A program made the translations under genes and the position numbers. From positions 1 through 61,579 of the forward strand of contig JARJFC010000025.1 in NCBI GenBank assembly GCA_029310945.1: DNA of 61,579 bases, given 5' to 3'. The notes under the pieces were generated by a model. It saw only the letters and a list, made by a program, of their open reading frames with translations. It searched no databases and was not told where the DNA came from. The first letter of the stretch is position 1. The number at the start of each line of letters is the position of its first letter. The stretch is from Leptospira sp. 96542 (GTDB lineage: Bacteria; Spirochaetota; Leptospiria; Leptospirales; Leptospiraceae). Below are positions 8,866 to 16,408 of this stretch, in pieces.

Positions 8866-9696
8866 ATGGCTAAAAAAGATAAATGTCCTGAGTGTATTCA
8901 GAAAGTTCCAGAATTTATGGCAACTTACGGAGATATGGTGACACTTCTTTTGTGTTTCTTTATCCTCCTTTATACCACTGGAAAAACGGATGCGAAAGAA
9001 ATGCAGATCATTCTATCTGCCTTTAAGTCAACTACTGGTTTTTTTACTGGTGGTCAGACTCTTTCGAAAGGTTCTTTGGAAGAGATGGGTATGAATATTG
9101 AATCCCTACCTTCGCAGGTTGTGGGGCGTAACCTTTCAAAATCCAAAAAAGATGCCCAAGAAGTTTTTAAACCAGAAGTGGAAGCTGGAAAAGTTCGTAT
9201 CACTGAAAACGAACGTGGTCTTGTGATTTCTCTTGTGGGGGCAGAATATTTTTATCCTGGTTCTGCAATACTAACGCCTGCAATTCGAGAGACACTAAGA
9301 AAAGCCGCAGGGCTTATCAAAGGTTTGGAACGTTTTGTGCGTGTGGAAGGGCATAGTGATGATGATGCAGTGACCCCTGTGAATCGCCCAGGTAGAGAAG
9401 AACGAGAATATATCAATAACTGGGATTTGGCGGCCGCAAGATCTGTCAACGCCACTGTTTTTATGATCAATTCAGAAGAGATAAACCCGAGCTGGTTCCA
9501 AGCTGTGAGTTTTGGATCCTTTCGGCCTGTTATTTTAGAAAACGATGGAACACCAGAAGCGAAAGCCTTCAATCGAAGGGTGGATATCGTGATTTTAACA
9601 GAAAAATCAACCAAACGGGACACAGGTGAAAGTAAATACGGTTTGCCAGAATCTCGTTTGCCAAACTCAGAAACTAATGTAGAAGGAGAATATTAA
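8866..9696 (+). CDS. motB: Flagellar motor stator protein MotB
   Basis: A 276-residue stator subunit. A short cytoplasmic tail with CPEC (residues 7-10) precedes the single membrane helix 'YGDMVTLLLCFFILLY', whose Asp23 is the ion-binding residue of the family. After a linker, the OmpA-like peptidoglycan-binding domain covers about 110-250, with 'VRVEGHSDDDAV' and 'NWDLAAARSVNATVFMI' and 'FNRRVDIVIL'. It anchors the stator to peptidoglycan. It follows motA by eight bases and precedes fliL by one base. Confidence 0.95.
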   Translation: MAKKDKCPECIQKVPEFMATYGDMVTLLLCFFILLYTTGKTDAKEMQIILSAFKSTTGFFTGGQTLSKGSLEEMGMNIESLPSQVVGRNLSKSKKDAQEVFKPEVEAGKVRITENERGLVISLVGAEYFYPGSAILTPAIRETLRKAAGLIKGLERFVRVEGHSDDDAVTPVNRPGREEREYINNWDLAAARSVNATVFMINSEEINPSWFQAVSFGSFRPVILENDGTPEAKAFNRRVDIVILTEKSTKRDTGESKYGLPESRLPNSETNVEGEY

Positions 9697-9697
9697 C

Positions 9698-10222
9698 ATG
9701 GGTGACCGTGAAGTAGAAGAAGAAGAAGGTGGGCTGGCCGAAAGTACTAGTTCCGCTGGGATGTCTCCTATTGTTAAGTGGTTGTTGTACATTGCAGCTG
9801 CCATTTTTGGTATCATTATTGTTACCGTCATATCAATGTTTGTTGCTCAAAAAACGGCCACAAGTGTGTTTAAACAACAGAAGAACATTTCACTGGTAAA
9901 GGCACCCCCTCCGCTAGAAATTTATTCATTCCAAGATGAGTTTCGTGTAAACACTTCAGATGTCGGTGAGTCGCATTTTGTGAAATTAAAAATGTCTTTG
10001 GGTTTTGAATCGGGTCAACCTGCTTTGTCTGCAGAACTTGCCTCTCGTGTGGCACAAATGCAGAATATTATCAATCTTGTGATTGCACGTAAAACAAAAG
10101 ATGATTTAAAATCCATTACCAATCAATTGGATTTGCGTGAAGAAATCAAAGCTCATTTAAATCATATTTTGACAAACGGAAAAATCAAAGAGGTGTATTT
10201 TACCGAATTTTTGGTGAACTAG
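9698..10222 (+). CDS. fliL: Flagellar basal body-associated protein FliL
   Basis: A 174-residue single-pass membrane protein. An acidic cytoplasmic tail (EVEEEEGGLAES) is followed by one membrane helix at about 28-50 (WLLYIAAAIFGIIIVTVISM) and a periplasmic FliL domain with 'HFVKLKMSLGFES' and the terminal 'IKEVYFTEFLVN', which matches the family ending (vyFteFvvq). FliL forms a ring around the stator and supports torque. An AAGGAG site precedes the ATG. It is the last motor gene here; kdsB follows after three bases instead of the fliM seen in many other operons. Confidence 0.93.
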   Translation: MGDREVEEEEGGLAESTSSAGMSPIVKWLLYIAAAIFGIIIVTVISMFVAQKTATSVFKQQKNISLVKAPPPLEIYSFQDEFRVNTSDVGESHFVKLKMSLGFESGQPALSAELASRVAQMQNIINLVIARKTKDDLKSITNQLDLREEIKAHLNHILTNGKIKEVYFTEFLVN

Positions 10223-10225
10223 TGT

Positions 10226-10966
10226 ATGACCGTAAAAGTTCTGGGAGTGATCCCTGCGCGTTATGCAAGCACGAGGTTCCCTGCTAAACCACTCGCACTC
10301 ATAGGAAACAAAACTATGGTCGAGTGGACATATTTGAACAGTAGAAAATCTAAGTCCATCACTCATCTGGTTGTAGCTACGGATGATGAACGTATTCACC
10401 AAACAGTCGTAGGTTTTGGCGGAAATTCAGTGATGACAAGTCCAAACCATGAAACTGGAACAGATCGAATCATTGAAGTTTGCCATTTGTTTCCCGAATA
10501 CGAAATTATAATCAATATCCAAGGTGATGAGCCTGGTATTGAATCAGAATTGATTGATGGTGTATTGGATAATAAGCTGAATCACAGAAACTGGGAGATG
10601 GCGACAGCGGCCGTTCCATTTTTAGAAACGGAAGATCCGAAAGATCCTAATAAAGTGAAAGTTGTTTTTGACCGAACAGGTAAGGCAAATTATTTTTCAC
10701 GTAGTCCAATACCTTCGGCTTTTAAACAAACACCAACTTACTTTCGTCATTTGGGGATTTATGCGTACGAAAAGAAATTTTTAATGGGTTATAATGAGCT
10801 CCCCAGTTCAGATTGGGAAAAATCAGAATCTTTGGAACAACTCCGTGCCTTAGAAAATGGAACAAACATCGGAGTTTATCTCGCAAAACATGCAAGTTTA
10901 GGTGTGGATTCGCCTGCAGACCTAAACATTGTTATTGAAGATTTTAAGAAAAAAGGTCTGATTTAG
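10226..10966 (+). CDS. kdsB: 3-deoxy-manno-octulosonate cytidylyltransferase (CMP-Kdo synthetase)
   Basis: Activates Kdo with CTP to CMP-Kdo for the inner core of LPS, in the cytoplasm. The 246-residue length is standard. Signature motifs are 'VIPARYASTRFPAKPLA' at about 7-23, 'TDRIIEVC', 'INIQGDEPGIE' near 95-105 and 'YFSRSPIPSAFK' near 153. The ATG lies three bases after the fliL stop, so an LPS gene is carried on the motor transcript. Its 3' end overlaps the convergent CPBP protease gene by 23 bases. Confidence 0.95.
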   Translation: MTVKVLGVIPARYASTRFPAKPLALIGNKTMVEWTYLNSRKSKSITHLVVATDDERIHQTVVGFGGNSVMTSPNHETGTDRIIEVCHLFPEYEIIINIQGDEPGIESELIDGVLDNKLNHRNWEMATAAVPFLETEDPKDPNKVKVVFDRTGKANYFSRSPIPSAFKQTPTYFRHLGIYAYEKKFLMGYNELPSSDWEKSESLEQLRALENGTNIGVYLAKHASLGVDSPADLNIVIEDFKKKGLI

Positions 10967-11768
10967 CTTCGTTTACTGTTAACCTTTTTGAAAGTTTTAA
11001 AAAGATCGGAATAAAGATAAACAAAATCAACATTCCTGATATATCAATTAAATCGATATAATACCAGCCAATTTCAAAATGAATTTTATCCTCGTGGAGT
11101 TTGAATTCATAAATAAGATAGGGGAGTATATAGAGTAATCCATTGTAAAAACTATGCATTGCCATCGCATAAAAGATATTTTTGGTTTTATAAAAAACAT
11201 ACCCAATGAATAAACCTATAAGCAATGCCCCAATCATTTGGGAAGGATTGATATGGATCAGTGCAAATAAAATGGCTGAAGTTAGAATGGCAACTTTTGC
11301 AGAGTAATTCCGAAGGAGACCCGCGAGTATAAAACCTCTGAAGAAAAATTCTTCTGTGAATGGAGCAACAAAGAGAGTTAAAAAGTAGGTGGTATCTGCT
11401 GTCGCTGGTAATGACTTTTCAACTGATTTAACAAAATTTTGAGAAAATTCATTGTTTCTAAAAACGAGTCCAGACAATAAAACTCCAACAATATGGATTG
11501 AAAAAGTTAAGAACAAAGCCGTTCCAAAAAATTGTATTGAAGTTTTGTTGAAGACAGCCAATTCATCGATTCTTATTTTACTACGATTTAAGGCATAACT
11601 TGTCACGAGCACAAATGAGAAACTATTGACAATCAGTAGTAAATAACTTGTCAAAGATTCAGACTGCAAAACGTGATTGATTCCATAAAGAATTGCCGAT
11701 GTTAAAACTGTCACGATGAATAATGTGACAGTGACGAAGATGGTATTTCGAATTTTCGGATAATACAC
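10944..11768 (-). CDS. CPBP-family intramembrane metalloprotease
   Basis: A 274-residue polytopic protein of the CAAX prenyl protease 2/Abi group. The motifs are in place: TEEFFFRG with Glu139, Glu140 and Arg144; a second histidine motif ALIHINPSQ with His172; and MHSFYNG with His205 and Asn209. About seven membrane helices are visible. Bacterial members are linked to membrane protein cleavage and sometimes to bacteriocin self-immunity; the substrate is unknown. It starts directly beside the end of the antiporter gene, one base away, so the two likely share a transcript. Confidence 0.85.
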   Translation of the reverse strand: MYYPKIRNTIFVTVTLFIVTVLTSAILYGINHVLQSESLTSYLLLIVNSFSFVLVTSYALNRSKIRIDELAVFNKTSIQFFGTALFLTFSIHIVGVLLSGLVFRNNEFSQNFVKSVEKSLPATADTTYFLTLFVAPFTEEFFFRGFILAGLLRNYSAKVAILTSAILFALIHINPSQMIGALLIGLFIGYVFYKTKNIFYAMAMHSFYNGLLYILPYLIYEFKLHEDKIHFEIGWYYIDLIDISGMLILFIFIPIFLKLSKRLTVNEAKSDLFS

Positions 11769-11769
11769 G

Positions 11770-13470
11770 TTAATTTGTTCTCATCCCACTGGTTATATAG
11801 TCATATAAAAATTCACCAGTGATTACTCCAGGCACTACTACCTTTTGGGCACCAGCGGTTACAAGTTTTTTGGCTTCGTCTGGTTCGTCGCCTGTTAAGA
11901 TAATTTTTGCATTTGGTGCAAGTTTACTGAGAGTGGACAATAAACGAGAGTTATTTGTTCCTTTCAGAAAAGAATCAGAAATTGTGCAAACTACCATCGA
12001 TGCATCATGAAGCCCAATGTGAGAAAGTGATTCAGGGTGTGCTAGATCCGCATAAGCCCATTGAAACCCTTTTTTGGTGAGTTCTTCTTTGAATGCTGGA
12101 TTATAATCGGCTATGATGATTCGTTTGATGAGAGACGGTGACAGATCTTCCAAATAACTTACAAAAGCACGTGCAATTCTAAAGTAACCTAGGATGATGA
12201 TATCACGAACCATTCCATCGCCATGGTCTCCATGCCCGCTTCCATGTTCAGGCTTTGTTGTAGCTCCACCAGTTTTGTCTGCATCGGTGATTCCAAATTT
12301 TGCAACCAACTTTTCTAAACTAGCGGCTATTTGGTGGTTAAACAAAATGATGTAAGTTGATAAAACAGAAGCAATGATTGTGGATGTTAGTATGACGGCT
12401 TGCAATTTGGGAGTGACATGTTCGAAACCAGCACCCAAGGCCAATATGACAAGTGAAAATTCGGAAATTTGTGCCAAGTTTAAGCCAGTCAAAAATCCAT
12501 TTCGAACACCTTTGCCAAGTTTGATGATGATTGGAGCTACAGTCAATATTCGCACAACAAGCATAATGGCGATGATAGCCATCGAAATACCAATGACTTC
12601 TAAACTTGGGAGTGGAACTTTTAGACCAAGTGCCACAAAAAATAATGTTACAAAAAAATCTCTAATACCAATGAGTTTAGAAATAACATCTGCCCCATAA
12701 GGAAATGCAGCGATACTCATCCCCGCAACTAAGGCACCCATTTCTTTGGATAGTCCAACTTCTCCAGCAACACCACAAATTAAAAAACACCACATAATAG
12801 AGGTAAGTAGTATTAACTCTGGGCTGCTAGCACATGCCTTGTACAATCTAGCTAATACATACTTACTTACACTAAAGCTAACAGCTATTAGGATTACAAT
12901 GATTCCTACGGAAGTAAGAATTTTTAGTATTTCTGGATTGTTTAAATTGGGTTGAACACCCATAAATAAAATGGCCCAAATGTCCTGGAAAACGAGAACC
13001 CCTACTGTGAGTTTACCCGAGAGGGTATTGATTTCTACTTTGTCTTGTAATAGTTTTACAACAATGAGAGTGGAACTGAGCGAAAGTGCAACGGCTATGT
13101 AGAGTAGGTCAAACCTTTCTGTTCCAATGGGCAAACCTAAAAATGGAAATACCGAATAAACGAAACCAACCGAAAGGGTAAATTGTAAGATTCCCAAAAG
13201 GAACATGGCTTTACCCATTTTTGCGAGTTCGGCCAGGTTGATTTCGAGTCCGATGATGAATAAAAGCAAAATAAGGCCAATTTCGGAAATGAGTTCAATT
13301 GAGGCTTCGTTTGTTACGTAACCAAACCCCATTTCCTTTCCCAGCACTGCGCCTGCAATGATATAACCCAAGATTAACGGCTGTTTTAGGACGCGTGCAA
13401 TATGACTTAGGATGGTAGCAAAAACTATACTCAGACCAATGTCTGTTAATAAGGACTCTTCACCGTGCAT
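11770..13470 (-). CDS. CPA2-family cation:proton antiporter with RCK-like C-terminus
   Basis: A 566-residue KefB/KefC-like transporter. About twelve membrane helices cover residues 1-385, with conserved parts such as 'QPLILGYIIAGAVLGKEMG', 'VALSLSSTLIVVKLLQDK' and 'VFQDIWAILFMGVQ'. A His/Gly-rich linker leads to a TrkA-N Rossmann domain from about residue 420. Its nucleotide loop reads GYFRIA (428-433) where GYGRVG is usual, so the second and third glycines are lost and NAD(H) control may be weakened. It probably moves K+ or Na+ against H+. It is followed by the CPBP protease gene. Confidence 0.88.
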   Translation of the reverse strand: MHGEESLLTDIGLSIVFATILSHIARVLKQPLILGYIIAGAVLGKEMGFGYVTNEASIELISEIGLILLLFIIGLEINLAELAKMGKAMFLLGILQFTLSVGFVYSVFPFLGLPIGTERFDLLYIAVALSLSSTLIVVKLLQDKVEINTLSGKLTVGVLVFQDIWAILFMGVQPNLNNPEILKILTSVGIIVILIAVSFSVSKYVLARLYKACASSPELILLTSIMWCFLICGVAGEVGLSKEMGALVAGMSIAAFPYGADVISKLIGIRDFFVTLFFVALGLKVPLPSLEVIGISMAIIAIMLVVRILTVAPIIIKLGKGVRNGFLTGLNLAQISEFSLVILALGAGFEHVTPKLQAVILTSTIIASVLSTYIILFNHQIAASLEKLVAKFGITDADKTGGATTKPEHGSGHGDHGDGMVRDIIILGYFRIARAFVSYLEDLSPSLIKRIIIADYNPAFKEELTKKGFQWAYADLAHPESLSHIGLHDASMVVCTISDSFLKGTNNSRLLSTLSKLAPNAKIILTGDEPDEAKKLVTAGAQKVVVPGVITGEFLYDYITSGMRTN

Positions 13471-13541
13471 TGAAACCTTCTTTTAGGAAAAGTTTAGTAA
13501 TCTAAACCCAGATGGAAGTGATTTTTTTTCTGAAGTTGATT

Positions 13542-15053
13542 TTACTTTTCAGGAATTGCGGGGAAAGACGCAATTTGTAATACGGAAGCCGTTGCCGCTT
13601 GGTAGTTGGCGATGGCAACGTGATGATCAAACAATGCTTTGATTTCACGGACAGCAGCTTCGGCACTCGTTTGTTCCCGAAGATTGACAAAAAGAAGAGT
13701 GGAATCGCCCAAGGAGAACCTGTCCCTTTCCATTTCTTCCAATTTGCGAGATAATTCAAGTTCGCTCCGGGTCACTTCGACCCGTTTTGCAGAGGCAATG
13801 ACTTCAGAAATGGAATCTTGTACTTCGGTTTTGATTTTGTCTTTGGAAAACTGCATCTCTTGGTCGAGTTGGGCAATTTTTGCTTCTGCCGCACCGATTT
13901 GTCCCCTTGGTCTTCGGGTTTGGATGGGCAGGTTCAAGACAAGTGACGCTTCGAGTTCTGGTTTTGCTTTTGTCACATAACCTGGGCCAAAGTCTTGGGA
14001 ACCAGCAACTAGCAAATCCACCTGTGGTTTTAAAGAATTGAAACCCATCTCTTGGTCTACACGTGCTTTTTCCCGTTTGAATTCAAAATCCATTAGTTCG
14101 GGTCTAAACTTCCAAGCGATTTTGATACTTTGTTCCATATCCATTTTTTTGTATTCGATGGTATTTGGAAAACCAACGGGCAATCTGTCTGTCGTAGGAA
14201 GAATAAGGCCGCCATCCGGAGCACGCAAAAACAAAGAAAGGTCGATGGCTGCCTTCTGTAATTCTCGTTCGGCGCTCACAAGTTGAGATTCTCTTTGTAA
14301 AATGGCACGGTCGTTGTCTGCGCCTTCCATACGAGGCAGGTCACCCAATTTGATTCTTTCGTTAATTTGCGTTTGGCGATTTTTTGCAATTGATAATAAA
14401 TCTTTGATGACCAAATATTCTTGGCCTGTTGCAACCCATTTCCAATAACGTCTACTTGCTTCTTTAACAACTTCGATTTTTAATTTCGAGATAGATAATT
14501 CAGCCAATTTACGATCAATGTCGGCTTTTTTTAGATCAGCCCGGTTTTTATCAATTTCTCGATTTCGCATCAACGGAAAAACAGCACCAGCCCGAACTTC
14601 GCCGTATTCGTTCGTTTGTTGTTTACCGTCGTAAACAGGAAAGGTTCCTCGACCAATTCTGTATCCTGCAAAAAATGAAGTTCCTCCAAGTGGAGTTGGT
14701 TTTTCAAACATACTATCAGCAGTATTGTTTGTGTAATAACCCATAGGTCTTGTTGTTCCCATTGCCTTGAATTGTAAGTCAAAGGCTCCTTGGGCAGCGA
14801 GGTAATTGTATTCTGTTTCGGATAAAAGTTTTTCGGCTGCCAGTACCAGAGGGTATGATTTTTCCACCGATTTTAGCAATTCACCCAAAGTGAGAACTCC
14901 AGGTTGGTTATTGATGTAGTCTTGCGAATAAATATTGGGTCCATGTAAAGATTCGAAGGGATCTTTTTTAGTCTCAGCTCCTAGTTCGATACAAAAGAAC
15001 ATTCCGTAAGGACAAAAGAGAGCGAGTAAAAATTGGGACCAGGATTTTTTCAT
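13542..15053 (-). CDS. TolC-family outer membrane efflux protein
   Basis: A 503-residue outer-membrane channel component. A signal peptide occupies about residues 1-26 (SWSQFLLALFCPYGMFFC). Two OEP repeats follow with 'GVLTLGELLKSVEKSYP', long coiled coils ('NRADLKKADIDRKLAELSIS') and 'SFNSLKPQVDLLVAGSQDFG'-like beta-barrel segments. It overlaps the HlyD-family gene by four bases, so the order ABC protein, adaptor, channel forms a complete tripartite exporter in one minus-strand operon. The TolC partner would span the outer membrane. The exported substrate is unknown. Confidence 0.88.
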   Translation of the reverse strand: MKKSWSQFLLALFCPYGMFFCIELGAETKKDPFESLHGPNIYSQDYINNQPGVLTLGELLKSVEKSYPLVLAAEKLLSETEYNYLAAQGAFDLQFKAMGTTRPMGYYTNNTADSMFEKPTPLGGTSFFAGYRIGRGTFPVYDGKQQTNEYGEVRAGAVFPLMRNREIDKNRADLKKADIDRKLAELSISKLKIEVVKEASRRYWKWVATGQEYLVIKDLLSIAKNRQTQINERIKLGDLPRMEGADNDRAILQRESQLVSAERELQKAAIDLSLFLRAPDGGLILPTTDRLPVGFPNTIEYKKMDMEQSIKIAWKFRPELMDFEFKREKARVDQEMGFNSLKPQVDLLVAGSQDFGPGYVTKAKPELEASLVLNLPIQTRRPRGQIGAAEAKIAQLDQEMQFSKDKIKTEVQDSISEVIASAKRVEVTRSELELSRKLEEMERDRFSLGDSTLLFVNLREQTSAEAAVREIKALFDHHVAIANYQAATASVLQIASFPAIPEK

Positions 15054-16399
15054 TTGGCCTTATCCCCTGAACTTTCATCATCTAGCAATTGTTTTAGCTC
15101 AGGATCGTCCATCGGTAAGTTTGGAGGAAAGTCGTTGAACCTCCTCCAAAGTTCATAACCTACACTCACACGATTGAGAAAGATCCAACCTTTGGCACGA
15201 ACGCCTTGTCTGAGGTAACGGCTGGATGGCCATTTACGATCTTCTAAATCGGGAACAACTAAGCAGCGAAAATTTCCAGAACCATTGTCTGTCACATCCA
15301 CAAGTTTGACAACACCGCCAAAAGTCCCAACGGCTGTTTCTGGCCAACCGCTGATTTGTAAAACAGGATACCCTTGGAATTGTAAACGAACCTTACGTCC
15401 TTCACCCACCAAAGGAATGTCATTTCCTGAAATGAAAAGTTCTACGGCTTTGTCTTCTGAGTCGGGCACGAGGATGGCAACTCCGTCTCCTTCTTTCAAT
15501 TGTTGGGTGTCCGGGTTGACCAAAATTCGCATGATGATCCCATCTCTCGGTGCGAAAATTTCTTGGTTCTCTTGTCGTGAAAGCCTTGCTTCCAATTTGG
15601 GGAGTTCTTCTAAAACGCGAGCCACTTCGGATTGAGCTTGGGCAAGGGCTGCCCTTGCATCATTTATGGAGGCCTCTCCATCTTGTTGCGCTTTGCCCGT
15701 ATCGCTAGAGAGTGCTCTCTCCTCTTTGACGGCTGCATCGTAAGCAGCCCGGGCACGATCCAAACCAGTTTCTGCATTGGCATAATCAAGTTCAGCAAGC
15801 TCTAAACTTCGTTTTGACGTAAGGCCTTTTTCCAAAAGTTGTTTTTGTCTGTCCAAATTGAGGGAAGCGGTTTTTAAAGCAGCCTTTGCGGCGTCTACCG
15901 CTTGTTCGTTGGAACGCACACGGTCTTTTGCCATCATCCGTCTTGAGTCCGCCGCATTGACTGCACTCCCCATCGAGGATCGTAAACTATAAATCCTAGA
16001 ACGAATGGAATCTTCTCGGGTTCGAGCGGCCTCTAATCGTTGTAAGAGGGCATTTTTTTCCTCTCGGATTCGATTGATAAAATTGGGATCATTGTCCGAT
16101 ATGTCGATAATGGGATCCCCTTTCATGACTCTCGAGCCTTCGTGGACATGCCATTTCACAACACGACCACTGATTGGTGATTCAATGACTTGCTGTCGAT
16201 CCAATGGTGCATAAGCGACCACCCTGCCAAAACCCATCGTTGTTTGTTGCCACGGAACATAGATTAGGATAAGGATCGTAAGAAAGAATATTACAGTAAG
16301 AATATATGCAAGTGATTGTGCTGGAACTGCTGTTTGCACTAATCGATAAGAAGGAAGATCTTGTCTTAATTTCCATTTTTTAACTTGGTTTGTTTTCAT
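15050..16399 (-). CDS. HlyD-family periplasmic adaptor subunit
   Basis: A 449-residue membrane fusion protein. One inner-membrane helix lies near residues 32-48 (LTVIFFLTILILIYVPW). Then comes half a lipoyl domain ('VIESPISGRVVKWHVHEGSR'), a long alpha-helical hairpin rich in Ala, Arg and Glu at about 105-265, the second lipoyl half ('EIFAPRDGIIMRILVNPDTQ') and beta-barrel domains to the end. It would bridge the ABC protein and the TolC channel. It lies nine bases after the ABC gene and overlaps the channel gene by four bases. Confidence 0.9.
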   Translation of the reverse strand: MKTNQVKKWKLRQDLPSYRLVQTAVPAQSLAYILTVIFFLTILILIYVPWQQTTMGFGRVVAYAPLDRQQVIESPISGRVVKWHVHEGSRVMKGDPIIDISDNDPNFINRIREEKNALLQRLEAARTREDSIRSRIYSLRSSMGSAVNAADSRRMMAKDRVRSNEQAVDAAKAALKTASLNLDRQKQLLEKGLTSKRSLELAELDYANAETGLDRARAAYDAAVKEERALSSDTGKAQQDGEASINDARAALAQAQSEVARVLEELPKLEARLSRQENQEIFAPRDGIIMRILVNPDTQQLKEGDGVAILVPDSEDKAVELFISGNDIPLVGEGRKVRLQFQGYPVLQISGWPETAVGTFGGVVKLVDVTDNGSGNFRCLVVPDLEDRKWPSSRYLRQGVRAKGWIFLNRVSVGYELWRRFNDFPPNLPMDDPELKQLLDDESSGDKAK

Positions 16400-16408
16400 C
16401 GTCCCTCC

